Shown one piece after another: positions 1-10,312 of a stretch of 64,000 bases of DNA. This DNA is from Desulfolutivibrio sulfodismutans DSM 3696 (GTDB taxonomy: Bacteria; Desulfobacterota; Desulfovibrionia; Desulfovibrionales; Desulfovibrionaceae). The notes beneath the pieces were generated by a model. That model ran no database searches and was not told the origin of the DNA. It worked only from the letters and a program-made list of their open reading frames with translations. Position numbers and translations under genes: made by a program. The DNA lies in assembly GCF_013376455.1 (NCBI RefSeq), contig NZ_CP045504.1, positions 3,617,001 through 3,681,000 on the forward strand, given 5' to 3'. Position 1 is the first letter of the stretch. The number at the start of each line of letters is the position of its first letter.

Positions 1-813
1 GATGTGGATCTGATCCTCATGGACATCGTCATGCCCGAAATGGACGGCATCGAGGCCACCAAGCGGCTCAAGGCCGACGACCGTTTCCGCGACGTGCCGG
101 TGATCATGGTCACGGTGCGCGACGAGGTGGCGAGCCTGGAACGGGCCCTGGAGGCCGGGGCCAACGACTACATCAGCAAGCCCGTCAATCGTCTGGAACT
201 GTGCGCCCGGGTGCGCTCGGTGTTGCGGCTCAAGGAGGAGATCGACCGCCGCAAGGCCAGGGAGCGCGAGCTTGAAGCCCTGACCGAGCGGTTGGAGCAG
301 CTCTCCAACCAGGACGGCCTGACCTCCGTGAGCAATCGGCGGCGTTTCGAGGAAGTCTACGAAAAGGAATGGCTGCGGGCCCGGCGGGACAACATGCCCC
401 TGGCCCTGCTCATGATCGATATCGATTTTTTCAAGGCCTTCAACGACACCTACGGGCACCTGCGGGGTGACTGCTGCCTGAAGGCCGTGGCCGAGGCCAT
501 CTGCACGGTGCTCAAACGGCCGGGGGATTTTGTGGCCCGCTTCGGCGGCGAGGAATTCGTGGTCATCCTGCCCGCCACGGACGAACCCGGCGCCGTGACC
601 ATCGCCGAGGAGATCCGCGAGAACGTACGGAGCCTGGACATCGAGCATGCCAGTTCCACGGCGGCCGACCACGTTACGGTGAGCATCGGGGCGGCCAGCG
701 TGATCCCCCGGGTGGACCAGGGGGGCAAGGCCCTGCTTCTAGCCTCGGACGGGGCCCTGTACCAGGCCAAGACCAACGGCCGCAACCGGGTGGAAAAGCG
801 GGAGGTGCTGTGA
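1..813 (+). CDS. Response-regulator diguanylate cyclase (REC-GGDEF), 5' partial
   Basis: The reading frame is open from base 1, so the true start lies upstream. About 80 residues at the N-terminus are the rear part of a receiver domain: the phospho-acceptor stretch LILMDIVMPEMDG and the conserved Lys in YISKPV are visible. A short helical linker leads to a GGDEF domain with the intact signature FGGEEF, so c-di-GMP synthesis from two GTP is expected. The architecture is PleD/WspR-like. The stop overlaps the start of the next gene in a GTGA arrangement, which suggests one transcript. The GTG at position 4 is internal to the receiver domain and is not a believable start. Confidence 0.9.
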   Translation, partial: DVDLILMDIVMPEMDGIEATKRLKADDRFRDVPVIMVTVRDEVASLERALEAGANDYISKPVNRLELCARVRSVLRLKEEIDRRKARERELEALTERLEQLSNQDGLTSVSNRRRFEEVYEKEWLRARRDNMPLALLMIDIDFFKAFNDTYGHLRGDCCLKAVAEAICTVLKRPGDFVARFGGEEFVVILPATDEPGAVTIAEEIRENVRSLDIEHASSTAADHVTVSIGAASVIPRVDQGGKALLLASDGALYQAKTNGRNRVEKREVL

Positions 814-1349
814 ACCGAGAAGGTTTTCCCGCCCGTCGGCGCACCCTGCGCGCGGGGCTTTCCCGGGCCGCATCCGCCATGTTCCGGCCGGTCCTCCTGG
901 CGATCCTGGCCCTGGCGGCGGCCTGCGGCGGCAACGGCGACGATCCCGCACGCCTGGTGCGGGCCGCGCGCATCCTCCCGGACTCGGGGATAAGCGTGGG
1001 ACAGGCCCTGGCCGCCTATGCCTATTTTTCCAATCCGGTCTGGGAAACCTACGTCAACGAACAACAGCAGACCATGGTCCGTTTCGCAGCCGAATACGAC
1101 GTGGCCCGGGGCGCGGCCCAGTGCCCCCCGGTGGGGGGTGAGGTCAGACCCGCCGCCCGGGTGTTCGTGACCCTGGTCTTCGTCGTACAGGGCGACGGGG
1201 CCGTGGCCCTGGTGGAGACCCGCATCGAGGCCTATTCCGCCACGGGGTATTCCGCCAAATACCTGACCGACCAGACCACGGCGGCCCGCATCGCCGCCGG
1301 GCAGCCCTGCGTGGCCTGCATGGCCCTTTTCCTCCCCGCTTCGTTGTAA
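810..1349 (+). CDS. Putative lipoprotein of unknown function
   Basis: No family is recognised. The GTG start at 810 overlaps the previous stop by four bases and gives 179 residues. An internal ATG at 879 would place a short signal peptide at the very N-terminus (MFRPVLLAILALAAAC), ending in a lipobox-like LAAAC before GG. That favours the internal start or an unusually long N-region. The rest is a small soluble domain with three more cysteines, two of them in a PCVAC motif near the end. Coupling to the diguanylate cyclase gene suggests a shared operon but gives no function. Confidence 0.6.
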   Translation: MNREGFPARRRTLRAGLSRAASAMFRPVLLAILALAAACGGNGDDPARLVRAARILPDSGISVGQALAAYAYFSNPVWETYVNEQQQTMVRFAAEYDVARGAAQCPPVGGEVRPAARVFVTLVFVVQGDGAVALVETRIEAYSATGYSAKYLTDQTTAARIAAGQPCVACMALFLPASL

Positions 1350-1410
1350 TCCGGGGGGCCGCATCCGGCCCCATCTATTGGCCACGACATGACATCCCGA
1401 GAGGTCGCGC

Positions 1411-2703
1411 ATGGATAGGCTTGCCGCTCAAATCGGCGTGGTTGTGCTGTGCATCCTGCTCAACGGATTTTTCGCCCTGTCGGAGATGGCCCTGGTGTCC
1501 GCCAACCGGCTGCGGCTTTTGGCCGACGCCAAGGCCGGGAGCCGGGGGGCGGCCAAGGCCCTGTCGCTGCTCGACCGGCCCGAGGCCTTTTTTCCCACGG
1601 TGCAGGTGGGCATCACCCTGGTGGGGGTGTTCACCGGGGCCTTCGGCGGGGCCACCCTGGCCGAGCCCCTGGCCGGATATGTTTCGGGCATCCCGGCCCT
1701 TGCCGGATACGCCGCGAGCCTTTCGCTGGGGATCGTGGTGGCGGGCCTGACCTACCTGTCCATTGTGGCCGGGGAGCTTGTTCCCAAGCGGCTGGCCTTC
1801 GCCCATCCGGAGCGGCTGGCCGTGGCCTGCGCCCCGGCCATGTCCTGGCTCATGGCCGCGAGCACCCCGGTGGTGCGGTTTTTGGGCGGCTCCACGGAGC
1901 TTGTGTTGCGGCTTCTCGGCGTTTCGGCCGCCCCGGGGCGGGAGATGACCGAGGAGGATCTGCGCGGCCTTCTGTCGGAAGCGGCCAGGACCGGGGTGCT
2001 GGAGCAGGGGGAGCGGCGCATGGTGGAGCGCATCCTCCGGCTGGGGGATCGCCGGGTAGGATTATGCATGACCCACCGCCTGAAGGTGCGCTGGCTCGAC
2101 GTCCAGGCCTCCCTGGAGCACAACCTGCGCGTGGTCATGGACAATCCCTATTCGCGCTATCCCGTGGCCCGGGAGGACATCAGCGCCATCATGGGGGTGG
2201 TGCGGGCCAAGGAGTTTCTGGCCGCCATGGCCGCCGACAAGACGCCGGACCTGGCCGCGCTGGCCCACGATCCCCTCTACGTCCTGGAGAGCACCCGGGT
2301 GCTGACCCTTCTGGAGCGGTTCCGGACCCGGCCGGGAATGCGGTTTGCCGTGGTGGTGGACGAATACGGGGACGTGCAGGGCATCATCACCCTGGGGGAC
2401 ATCCTGGAGGCCGTGGTGGGGGACATTCCCTCGCCTGACGAGGCCGAGGAACCGGCGGCCGTGCGCCGTGAGGACGGTTCCTGGCTTTTGGACGGGCTTT
2501 TGCCCGTGGACGAGGCCTTCGACCTGGTGGGGCTGGCCGCGCCGACGCCGGAGGAGGCCCACCGCACCCTGGCCGGATTCGTCCTGGCCCGGCTGCACCA
2601 CGCGCCCGCCATGGGCGACGTGATCGAACACGCCGGATGGCGCTTCGAGATCGTGGACATGGATGGGCGGCGCATCGACCGGGTGCTGGCCTCGCCCGAG
2701 TGA
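1411..2703 (+). CDS. CNNM/CBS-domain membrane protein (CorC/HlyC family)
   Basis: The 430-residue product has the usual three parts of this family. A DUF21/CNNM membrane domain with several hydrophobic helices covers about residues 1-190, a tandem CBS region about 205-340, and a C-terminal CorC_HlyC domain about 350-428 (VVVDEYGDVQGIITLGD marks the second CBS motif). Members are linked to Mg2+/Co2+ efflux or homeostasis and are often misnamed hemolysins. The ATG at 1411 follows GAGAGG at good spacing. It stands alone and converges on motA. Confidence 0.88.
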   Translation: MDRLAAQIGVVVLCILLNGFFALSEMALVSANRLRLLADAKAGSRGAAKALSLLDRPEAFFPTVQVGITLVGVFTGAFGGATLAEPLAGYVSGIPALAGYAASLSLGIVVAGLTYLSIVAGELVPKRLAFAHPERLAVACAPAMSWLMAASTPVVRFLGGSTELVLRLLGVSAAPGREMTEEDLRGLLSEAARTGVLEQGERRMVERILRLGDRRVGLCMTHRLKVRWLDVQASLEHNLRVVMDNPYSRYPVAREDISAIMGVVRAKEFLAAMAADKTPDLAALAHDPLYVLESTRVLTLLERFRTRPGMRFAVVVDEYGDVQGIITLGDILEAVVGDIPSPDEAEEPAAVRREDGSWLLDGLLPVDEAFDLVGLAAPTPEEAHRTLAGFVLARLHHAPAMGDVIEHAGWRFEIVDMDGRRIDRVLASPE

Positions 2704-2902
2704 CGGGTGTCAGGGGGATTCCTTCCGGAACATCTGCTGGCCGACCGGGCTCGGGGTCGGCGGCAAACGTCCGGCAGCGACGAATTGCGCTGCGCTCCAC
2801 GCCGCCGCCGTCCGTTTCCGGCGACCCGTCGCCCGGCCTTTCCGGCCTTGGCCGGAGCTGCCATCGGCAAAGAGATGCGGTGGCGGATATAGGGCTTCGC
2901 CG

Positions 2903-3769
2903 CTACTTCCCCTTGGAGGCCTTGATGGCCTCTTCCAGTTCCTCGAAGGTGGGGCGGTGGCCGGTGGGGATGGCCCGGCGTCCGGCCTCCAGGGCCACGG
3001 GCGGCGGGTTGCCGCCCACAAAGGCCCCCAGCGCCGCCTTGACCACCAACAGCATGGCCTCCACTTCCTTGGCCCGGTGCTCCATGTTCGCGGCCATGGG
3101 GCCCAGAAATCCGTAACACCCGAGCACGCCGAGCATGGTGCCCACCAGGGCCGCGCCGATGGAGTGCCCGAGCACCTCGGGCGGCTCGTTGAGCTTGCCC
3201 ATGGTGATGACCACGCCGAGCACCGCTGCCACGATGCCCAGGCCCGGCAGGGCGTCGGCAGTCTTGTTCATGGTGTGGGCCGCGACCAGGGCCTCGTGGG
3301 CCGAGGTCTCGATGTCGGCGTCCATGATGTTGTCGAACTCGTGCTGTTCGATGTTCACCGTGGAAAAGATGCGCATGGTGTCGCACACGAAGCTGACCAC
3401 GGCGGCGTTGTTCTTGTTTTTGGCGAACGAACTGAAGATGGGGCTTTCCGTGGGGTGTTCGATGTCTTTTTCGATGGCCACCAGGCCCTCGCGGCGGATC
3501 TTCATAAACAGCATGGAGAGCACCGTGAGCATCTCCAGATAGTAGCCCTTGCTGGTCTTCATGGACCCGAAGATGGCGAAGAGGCTTTTGAAGACATGCC
3601 CCAGGATGTCCTTGGGGGAGCTGATGACCAGGGAGCCGAGGGCGCCGCCGAAGATGATCAGCATTTCCGCCGGGGCGGCGGAAAAAAGCAGGGAGAAGTT
3701 GCCTTTTTCAAAGAAAAAGCCCAGGCCCACGGCCCCAAGCACGATGACGATGCCGATTATGACGAACAT
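2903..3769 (-). CDS. motA: Flagellar motor stator protein MotA
   Basis: The 288-residue protein begins MFVIIGIVIVLGAVGLGFF, the first MotA transmembrane helix, and has a second hydrophobic helix near residues 35-55. A long cytoplasmic loop follows, then two further helices in the C-terminal half containing PGLGIVAAVLGVVITMG and a conserved proline region. MotA forms the proton- or sodium-driven stator ring with MotB. It lies 60 bases downstream of motB on the same strand, an order opposite to that in enterobacteria. The last 15 residues are charged and cytoplasmic. Confidence 0.93.
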   Translation of the reverse strand: MFVIIGIVIVLGAVGLGFFFEKGNFSLLFSAAPAEMLIIFGGALGSLVISSPKDILGHVFKSLFAIFGSMKTSKGYYLEMLTVLSMLFMKIRREGLVAIEKDIEHPTESPIFSSFAKNKNNAAVVSFVCDTMRIFSTVNIEQHEFDNIMDADIETSAHEALVAAHTMNKTADALPGLGIVAAVLGVVITMGKLNEPPEVLGHSIGAALVGTMLGVLGCYGFLGPMAANMEHRAKEVEAMLLVVKAALGAFVGGNPPPVALEAGRRAIPTGHRPTFEELEEAIKASKGK

Positions 3770-3829
3770 GGTTCCGCCGGATGGTCGAGGTGGACGCGGG
3801 ACAGGGGCCTTTCCGACGCGCCTGTCGCA

Positions 3830-4785
3830 TCAGAACTGTTTTTCGGTGGCCTTGTCATATATTTTGTTGATTTCCCGTTCAAGAAGATCGTTGGCCGAGG
3901 GCAGGGGCGGCGGCGCTTCCGGCGCTGGCGCGGCCTCGGTTTGCTGGCCGTTTCCGGCCCGGCCCTGGCCGGGCTCGGGTTCCTGGAAAAGCAAAAGGCT
4001 GATGCGACGGTTCCTGGCGTCCAGGGGGTCGGACGGGACATAGGGCATGGTGGCGGCGAACCCGGCCACCATGACGATGTTTTTTTGGGGAAAGCCGTCC
4101 TTGAGCATGAGCCGTCGGGCGGCCTGGGCCCGATCCGTGGACAGCTCCCAGTTGGTGTAGCCCTCGGCGCCGTAGGGGGCGGCGTCGGTATGCCCCTCCA
4201 CGATCACCCGCAGGTCGTCTTTTTTGAGCACCCCGGTGAGGGTGGCCAGGATGCGCTGGGCGTCGGGGGTGAAGACGGCCCGGCCGCGCTCGAAAATGGG
4301 CCGGTCCAGCTTGTCCATGATCTCGATGCGCACCTTGCCGTTCTCGGCCACCACGCTGACCTGGTCAGCCAGTTCCGGAAGGCTCTGGCGCAACTGGGCC
4401 TGGACCATCTCGGCCACGCGCTTTTGCCCGGCGGAAGGCCCTCCGGCCTCGGGCCCCTCGCCCGTGCCGCCGCCCACCTCCGCAGCCGGTCCGTCGGGAC
4501 GCTCCGACGAACTGCTGACCACGGCGGGCGGCCCAAGGCCCCCGGTCTCCAGGGGGATGGCCCCGGGGCCGGGGGCCTCGAACAGGCTGAACTCGCGAAA
4601 ATAGGCGGCGACCTCTTCCTGCTTCTGCTTGGGCGTCATGTTGAGAAGCCACATCAGCAGGAAAAAGGCCATCATGGCCGTGACGAAGTCGGCGTAGGCC
4701 ACCTTCCACTGGCCGCCGTGCGCCCCCCCTCGACCTTCTTGATCTTCTTGAAGATGATTGGGGCTTTGTGTCCCTGCTCCGCCAT
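3830..4785 (-). CDS. motB: Flagellar motor protein MotB with an apparent frameshift at a G7 tract
   Basis: MotB anchors the stator to peptidoglycan. From the ATG at 4785 the protein starts MAEQGHKAPIIFKKIKKVEGG, the conserved N-terminus of this MotB type, but the frame then runs into a stop after about 37 codons. The rest is in another frame: AHGGQWKVAYADFVTAMMAFFLLMWLLN (one membrane helix with the channel Asp in VAYADF) and a C-terminal OmpA-like domain with VEGHTDAAPYG. The break is at the run of seven C on the plus strand (4723-4729). Eight would restore one frame. A GTG at 4792 opens the distal frame directly but replaces the conserved N-terminus. Sequencing error, slippage or true mutation cannot be separated here. 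Confidence 0.85.
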
Positions 4786-4900
4786 GCCTCACCGCGTCCC
4801 TGGCCGCCGCGGGCGGCCGTTTGGGCGAAAACTATTCAAAACCCGTGCCAATTTAATGTGTTATGCTGGTGTACCCGGGAGCGGTCCCGGAGGCAAGACC

Positions 4901-4934
4901 AAAAAAAAGGGAACGGGCAAAAGCCCGCTCCCGA
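4901..4934 (-). terminator. Intrinsic terminator of rplU-rpmA
   Basis: Read on the minus strand, a ten-base-pair stem (GGGAGCGGGC with GCCCGTTCCC, one G-U-type mismatch) closes a TTTT loop and is followed by eight T. It lies 24 bases after the rpmA stop. This is a textbook Rho-independent terminator. Confidence 0.9.
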
Positions 4935-4957
4935 AAAAAACCTGCCATGAAAGGAAG

Positions 4958-5221
4958 TTAGGCCGGGAGGACGGCTACCCGGGTCTTGACTTTGTTGCGG
5001 CGGGTGTATTTTTCAAACTTGACCACGCCGTCGATGAGCGCGAACAGGGTGTAGTCGCGGCCCATGCCGACGTTCTCGCCAGGATGGAACTTGGTGCCGA
5101 GCTGGCGCACCAGGATGTTGCCGGCCAGCACCTGCTGCCCGCCGAAGCGCTTCACGCCACGCCGCTGCCCGGCGCTGTCGCGTCCGTTTCTGGAGCTTCC
5201 GCCTGCTTTTTTATGAGCCAT
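4958..5221 (-). CDS. rpmA: 50S ribosomal protein bL27
   Basis: The 87-residue product starts [16 protein letters not shown] and continues with the invariant core [19 protein letters not shown] and [17 protein letters not shown]. bL27 sits near the peptidyl-transferase centre, and its N-terminus reaches toward the P-site tRNA. No N-terminal pro-peptide of the Firmicutes type is present. The gene follows rplU by 24 bases, and the pair ends at a strong terminator. The GTPase gene obg, often third in this operon, is not here. Confidence 0.98.
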   Translation of the reverse strand: MAHKKAGGSSRNGRDSAGQRRGVKRFGGQQVLAGNILVRQLGTKFHPGENVGMGRDYTLFALIDGVVKFEKYTRRNKVKTRVAVLPA

Positions 5222-5245
5222 GATGGGCCTCCTTGCTGCCGGGCG

Positions 5246-5557
5246 TTAGGCCCGAATGGATTTCACTTCCAGGGTGGTGTAGTCCTGGCGGTGGCCGGTT
5301 TTCTTGTGGGAGTCGTTGCGCCGCCACTTGTGGAAGACCACAATCTTGGGGCCCCGGGCCTGGCCGCTGACCACGCAGGTCACGGCCGCACCTTCGACAT
5401 AGGGCGCGCCGATCTTGACTCCGGCCTCGCCGCCCACCATGAGCACCTTGTCCAGGGTCAGTTCATTTCCGGTTTCCACCGGAAGTTTCTCCACCTGGAT
5501 CTTGTTGCCTTCCTGAACCCGATATTGCTTTCCGCCGGTCTCGATGATCGCGTACAT
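5246..5557 (-). CDS. rplU: 50S ribosomal protein bL21
   Basis: The 103-residue product starts MYAIIETGGKQYRVQEGNKI and ends in the conserved HKKTGHRQDYTTLEVKSI, full length for bL21. It binds 23S rRNA in the large subunit. It is the first gene of a two-gene operon with rpmA and has a GGAGGG ribosome-binding site a few bases before the ATG. A sigma-70-type promoter lies 30-60 bases upstream. Confidence 0.98.
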   Translation of the reverse strand: MYAIIETGGKQYRVQEGNKIQVEKLPVETGNELTLDKVLMVGGEAGVKIGAPYVEGAAVTCVVSGQARGPKIVVFHKWRRNDSHKKTGHRQDYTTLEVKSIRA

Positions 5558-5586
5558 GAATTTTCCCTCCGCAAAAGAAGAGGCGT

Positions 5587-5615
5587 TGTCTACCCCAAAC
5601 CCCGGGGTCCGTCAA
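5587..5615 (-). promoter_or_regulatory. Sigma-70-type promoter of rplU-rpmA
   Basis: On the minus strand TTGACG (5615-5610) and TAGACA (5592-5587) are separated by exactly 17 bases. The predicted start would give a short leader of about 20 bases before rplU. Confidence 0.7.
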
Positions 5616-5869
5616 CCCCGTTTTTCCTGGGGAGGTGTGTTTTTTTGGAGAAGCAAAACGCCATCAAATCTTCGTGTTCCGCTGTGCGTTCCATGCTACC
5701 CCCTTTGAAAATCCGGCCACGGCTTGGTTTTTCGGGCCGTTTCTCCGGGCTTGCGTTTTGTTGCGCCTTGCGGCTAGAACGACAAAGGGGCCGTGGTTTT
5801 GCCGCGTCTCGCCGCGCGGAAGGCTAAATCCCCACGCATTTTCCAACGCCACGATCCGGAGGAAAGGAT

Positions 5870-8437
5870 ATGCAGCCTCTTCGCGTCTATAGCGTCGTAC
5901 CCAAATTGCCGCCCAAGCTCAAGCCGCTGTGGGATTTGGCCTACAATTACTGGTTTTCCTGGAACACCGAGATCGTGTCGCTTTTTGCCCAGGTGGATCA
6001 CAAACTGTGGCGGGAATGCTATGGCAACCCCATCGCCTTCCTCAACCGCCTGCCCCAGAAAACCCTGGAGAGCCTGGCCGAGGACGATTTTTTCCTGGAG
6101 CGCCTGGGCGATCTGCGCCAGCGACTGGCCGCCTATCTGGCCAGAAAAGCCACCTCCATCCCCTTCCCGGACAAGACCGGCGAACCCGTGGTGGCCTATT
6201 TCAGCCTGGAATACGGCATCTCCCTGTGCCTGCCGGTCTATTCCGGGGGCTTGGGCATCCTGGCCGGGGATCACCTCAAGTCCGCCAGCGATTTGAACGT
6301 CCCCCTGGCGGGCATCGGCCTGTGCTACCAGCAGGGCTATTTCCGTCAATACCTGACCCCGGACGGCTGGCAGCAGGAACGCTATCCCATCTACGACTTC
6401 GAGCAATTGCCGGTGACGCTGTGCAAGGACGCCTCCGGCGGCCGCATCCTGATCTCCGTGGACCTGCGCGGCGAGAAGGTGTTCGCCCAGATCTGGAAGG
6501 CCCAGGTGGGCCGGGTGTCGCTGTATCTTCTGGACTCCAACGTGCCCGAGAACCAGCCCGCCTCGCGCCAGATCACGGCCCGCCTCTACGGCGGCGACCT
6601 GGAGATGCGCGTGCGCCAGGAATACCTCCTGGGCATCGGCGGCATCCGGGCGCTCACGGCCCTGGGGCTCTCCCCCCGGGTCATTCACATGAACGAGGGC
6701 CATTCGGCCTTTGCCGGACTTGAGCGCATCGGCAACTTCATGCGCGAAAACGGCCTGTCCTTCGAGGCCGCCCTGGAACTGGCCGCGTCGAGCAGCGTGT
6801 TCACCACCCACACCCCGGTCCCGGCCGGGAACGACCGCTTTCCGCCCGAGCTCATGCAGCCCTATTTCGAGGACTACGCCAAAAAGCTCGGACTGGCCTT
6901 CAAGGTCTTTTTGGCCCTTGGCCGCGAAGACCCGCGCAACGACGCCGAGCATTTCTGCATGCCGGTCCTGGCGCTCAAGCTCTCCCGGTTCAATAACGGC
7001 GTGAGCCTTCTGCACGGGGTGGTCTCGCGCAAGATGTGGAACCGGGTGTGGAGCCAGTATCCCGTGGAGGACGTGCCCATCGGGGCCATCACCAACGGGG
7101 TGCATGTGCCCACCTGGGTGGCCCAGGACATAGGCGCCCTCTACGACCGCTATCTGGGGGGAAACTGGCGTGAGGATCCGGACTGCCCCCGGGTCTTTTC
7201 CCAGGCCCAGGCCATCTCCGACGCCGAACTGTGGCGCACCCACGAACGCCTGCGCGAGCGCTTGGTGGGCTACGTGCGGGTCAAGCTGCGCGAGCAGTTG
7301 CTGGCCCGGGGGGCCAAGCGCAAGGAACTCCTGATATCCGAGGAGGTGCTCGATCCCCAGGCCCTGACCATCGGCTTCGCCCGGCGTTTCGCCACCTACA
7401 AGCGGGCCAACATGCTGCTTCAGGACAAGGAGCGGCTCATCAAAATCATCAGCGACTCCCCCCGGCCCGTGCAGTTCGTGTTCGCGGGCAAGGCCCATCC
7501 CCACGACAACGAGGGCAAAAAGATCATCCAGGAGCTGGTGCAGCTGTGCACCTCGTCGGAATGCCGCTACAGCATGGTCTTTCTTGAGGACTACGACATG
7601 GAGGTGGCCAGCTATCTGGTGCAGGGCTGCGACGTGTGGCTCAACACCCCGCGCCGTCCGCTTGAGGCCTGCGGCACCAGCGGCATGAAGGCCATGTGCA
7701 ACGGCGTCCTCAACCTGAGCACCCTGGACGGCTGGTGGGCCGAGGCCTGGCGGCCGGACAACAGCGTGGGGTGGGCCATCGGCCAGGGCGAGGAGTACGA
7801 GGACGCGGCCTATCAGGACTTCGTGGAGAGCCAGACCACCTACAACATCATCGAAAACGAGGTCATCCCCACCTTCTACGAGCGCGGCCACGGCAACCTG
7901 CCCCGCAACTGGATTCGCAAGATGAAGGAGTCCATCAGCTCCCTGGCGCCTGTCTACAACTCCCACCGCATGGTGGAGGACTACGCCCGCATCGCCTACG
8001 TCCCGGCCCTGGACAACTACAACCGGCTGGTGAAAAACGACTTCGCCGCAGCCAAGGATCTGGCCTCCTGGCGCATGGACATGATGACCAAGTGGAGCAA
8101 CCTGGACATCCGCAACATCAAGACCGGGGAGCCGGAGCAACTGCATGTGGGCGATCCCGTGACCGTGACCGCCGAGGTCCACTTAAACGGCATACGGCCC
8201 CAGGATGTGGAGGTGCAGATCTATTCCGGCCGCCTCAACTACGAGGGCAAGTTCGCCCAGCGCGAGACCACGGTCATGAAGCCCACCTCCACCACGGGCG
8301 ACGGCTGGCATGTGTTTTCGGGCGAGATCACCCCGGGCGAGGCCGGGCGCTTCGGATTCACGGTGCGCATCCTGCCGCACCATCCCCTGCTCCTGGATTC
8401 CCATTCCCTGGGACTTATCCGCTGGGCCCAGAACTGA
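5870..8437 (+). CDS. glgP: Alpha-glucan (glycogen) phosphorylase, GT35
   Basis: The 855-residue enzyme releases glucose-1-phosphate from glycogen-type glucans using pyridoxal phosphate. The N-terminus ([10 protein letters not shown]) is the DUF3417 domain typical of the shorter bacterial and archaeal alpha-glucan phosphorylase group. The core holds [19 protein letters not shown], the RRFATYKR stretch, and the cofactor lysine at about residue 607 in [12 protein letters not shown]-terminal segment of about 110 residues looks like a beta-sandwich extension. The ATG at 5870 follows GGAGGAAAGG. It is monocistronic as far as can be seen. Glycogen reserves are known in Desulfovibrio. Confidence 0.95.
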   Translation: MQPLRVYSVVPKLPPKLKPLWDLAYNYWFSWNTEIVSLFAQVDHKLWRECYGNPIAFLNRLPQKTLESLAEDDFFLERLGDLRQRLAAYLARKATSIPFPDKTGEPVVAYFSLEYGISLCLPVYSGGLGILAGDHLKSASDLNVPLAGIGLCYQQGYFRQYLTPDGWQQERYPIYDFEQLPVTLCKDASGGRILISVDLRGEKVFAQIWKAQVGRVSLYLLDSNVPENQPASRQITARLYGGDLEMRVRQEYLLGIGGIRALTALGLSPRVIHMNEGHSAFAGLERIGNFMRENGLSFEAALELAASSSVFTTHTPVPAGNDRFPPELMQPYFEDYAKKLGLAFKVFLALGREDPRNDAEHFCMPVLALKLSRFNNGVSLLHGVVSRKMWNRVWSQYPVEDVPIGAITNGVHVPTWVAQDIGALYDRYLGGNWREDPDCPRVFSQAQAISDAELWRTHERLRERLVGYVRVKLREQLLARGAKRKELLISEEVLDPQALTIGFARRFATYKRANMLLQDKERLIKIISDSPRPVQFVFAGKAHPHDNEGKKIIQELVQLCTSSECRYSMVFLEDYDMEVASYLVQGCDVWLNTPRRPLEACGTSGMKAMCNGVLNLSTLDGWWAEAWRPDNSVGWAIGQGEEYEDAAYQDFVESQTTYNIIENEVIPTFYERGHGNLPRNWIRKMKESISSLAPVYNSHRMVEDYARIAYVPALDNYNRLVKNDFAAAKDLASWRMDMMTKWSNLDIRNIKTGEPEQLHVGDPVTVTAEVHLNGIRPQDVEVQIYSGRLNYEGKFAQRETTVMKPTSTTGDGWHVFSGEITPGEAGRFGFTVRILPHHPLLLDSHSLGLIRWAQN

Positions 8438-8600
8438 TTCGGGCAGCCAACCCATGACGGCTTGGCCGCAGACGGCGGCGGGGGAGGGACGCTTCCCCCG
8501 CCGTCATGCGTTGACGGCACGGGCAAAAGGCGGATACCCACCCGGCTTCGGCCCGCCAACGAGACAACCAAGTCCGGCCATCCGGCACGACGAGACCATC

Positions 8601-10214
8601 ATGTCCGACATCGCTTTCCTGACCCGCCTGCGGCGCGAGGTGGAACGCCGCCGCACCTTCGCCATCATCAGCCACCCTGACGCGGGCAAGACCACGCTCA
8701 CCGAGAAGCTTTTGCTTTTCGGCGGGGCCATCCGCATGGCCGGGGCGGTCAAGGCCAAAAAGGCCTCCCGCCACGCCACCTCGGACTGGATGGCCATTGA
8801 AAAGGAGCGCGGCATCTCCGTGACCTCCTCGGTCATGCAGTTCGACTACGACGGCTTTGCCGTCAATCTTTTGGACACCCCGGGTCACCAGGACTTTTCC
8901 GAGGACACCTACCGGGTGCTCACGGCCGTGGACTCGGCGCTCATGGTCATCGACAGCGTCAAGGGCGTGGAGACCCAGACCCGAAAGCTCATGGACGTCT
9001 GCCGTCTGCGCGACACGCCGATCATGACCTTTATCAACAAGCTGGACCGGGACGGGCGGTCGCCGTTCGAGCTTTTCGACGACATCGAGGGCAGTCTCGG
9101 CATCGAATGCGCGGCCATGACCTGGCCTATCGGCATGGGCAAGCTGTTCCAGGGCGTCTACGACATCCCGCAAAAGATGCTGCGCTTTTTCCAAGCCGGG
9201 GAGGACAAGGGGGCCAGGCCCCGGGAATCCGTGCTGGTGCGGGGCCTTGACGATCCGGAACTGGACCGCCAGGTGGGGGCCCAGGCGGCGGACGGCCTGC
9301 GCCACGACATCGAGCTGCTCGAAGGCGCGGGCTATCCCTTCGACCATGGGCGGTATCTGGCGGGCAAACAGACCCCGGTCTTTTTCGGCAGCGCCGTGAA
9401 TAATTTCGGGGTGCGCGAGCTTTTGGACGCCTTTTTGCGCCACGCCCCGGCCCCCCGGCCCCGGCAGACCGAAACCCGGGAGGTCTCGCCCCTGGAGGAG
9501 CCCTTCTCCGGGGTGGTTTTCAAGATCCAGGCCAACATGGACCCGGCCCACCGGGACCGGATGGCCTTTTTGCGCGTCAATTCGGGCTGCTTCACCCGGG
9601 GGACGCGGGTATCGCACCAGCGCACGGGCAAGGACATGTTGGTCCACAACGCCACCATCTTCATGGCCCAGGACCGGGCCCATGCCGACGAGGCCTGGCC
9701 CGGGGACATCATCGGCATCCCCAACCACGGCACGCTGCGCATCGGCGACACCCTGTGCGGCCGCGAACCCCTGCGCTATCTGGGCATCCCCCATTTCGCG
9801 CCCGAGCACTTCCGCCGGGTGATTCTCAAAAATCCCTTCAAGGCCAAGCAGATGGAAAAGGGCCTGCAACAGCTCACCGAGGAAGGGGCCATCCAGCTTT
9901 TTAAGCCCGTGACCGGGCGCGAACATATTCTCGGCGCGGTGGGGGTCTTGCAGTTCGATGTCATCACCGAGCGGCTGCGGGCGGAATACGACGTGCATAT
10001 CGCCGTGGAGCCCATAAACATCGCGGCCGTTCGCTGGCTCACGGGCGAGTCGGCGGTCCTGGACCGCATGCGCCGCGAAAACGCCAGCGTCATGCTCACC
10101 GACTCCGACGGCCTCCCGGCCATGTCCTTCGCCAACGAATGGCGCCTGGAGAAGGCCGTGGAGGAATGGCCCCAGGTGGCCTTTTTGACCGCCCGGGAGT
10201 GCGTGTCCGCATGA
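8601..10214 (+). CDS. prfC: Peptide chain release factor 3
   Basis: RF3 is the GTPase that removes RF1/RF2 from the ribosome after termination. The 537-residue protein has the P-loop [13 protein letters not shown] (Lys30), switch region [22 protein letters not shown] for guanine recognition, and the RF3-specific region [14 protein letters not shown]. The C-terminal half carries the RF3 domains ending [10 protein letters not shown]. The frame is open upstream to 8310, but the conserved start MSDIAFL at 8601 is chosen because upstream residues resemble no RF3. Confidence 0.97.
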   Translation: MSDIAFLTRLRREVERRRTFAIISHPDAGKTTLTEKLLLFGGAIRMAGAVKAKKASRHATSDWMAIEKERGISVTSSVMQFDYDGFAVNLLDTPGHQDFSEDTYRVLTAVDSALMVIDSVKGVETQTRKLMDVCRLRDTPIMTFINKLDRDGRSPFELFDDIEGSLGIECAAMTWPIGMGKLFQGVYDIPQKMLRFFQAGEDKGARPRESVLVRGLDDPELDRQVGAQAADGLRHDIELLEGAGYPFDHGRYLAGKQTPVFFGSAVNNFGVRELLDAFLRHAPAPRPRQTETREVSPLEEPFSGVVFKIQANMDPAHRDRMAFLRVNSGCFTRGTRVSHQRTGKDMLVHNATIFMAQDRAHADEAWPGDIIGIPNHGTLRIGDTLCGREPLRYLGIPHFAPEHFRRVILKNPFKAKQMEKGLQQLTEEGAIQLFKPVTGREHILGAVGVLQFDVITERLRAEYDVHIAVEPINIAAVRWLTGESAVLDRMRRENASVMLTDSDGLPAMSFANEWRLEKAVEEWPQVAFLTARECVSA

Positions 10215-10268
10215 CGCGCCCGCCCGGGATTTCACTCCGCGATCCGCTCGCGGCCAGGTGGGCGCGTC
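10213..10268 (+). terminator. Possible hairpin terminator after prfC
   Basis: GACGCGCCCGCC, overlapping the prfC stop, pairs with GGTGGGCGCGTC at 10257-10268 (11 of 12 bases). The loop can itself fold (CGCGATCCGCTCGCG). No T tract follows, so termination is uncertain. Confidence 0.4.
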
Positions 10269-10312
10269 GTAGCTGACGCCTCCCCGGCGCGGGCATGGTG
10301 CGCCCGGGGGCC

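Noticed and set aside
2663-5827. A very long open frame of more than 1000 codons on the plus strand
   Set aside because: It runs antisense to motA, motB, rpmA and rplU. Its amino-acid composition is that of antisense GC-rich DNA and it shows no domain. Long antisense frames are common here because stop codons are rare at this GC content.
5774-8182. An open frame of about 800 codons on the minus strand
   Set aside because: It is the antisense shadow of the glycogen phosphorylase gene, without a ribosome-binding site or recognisable motif.
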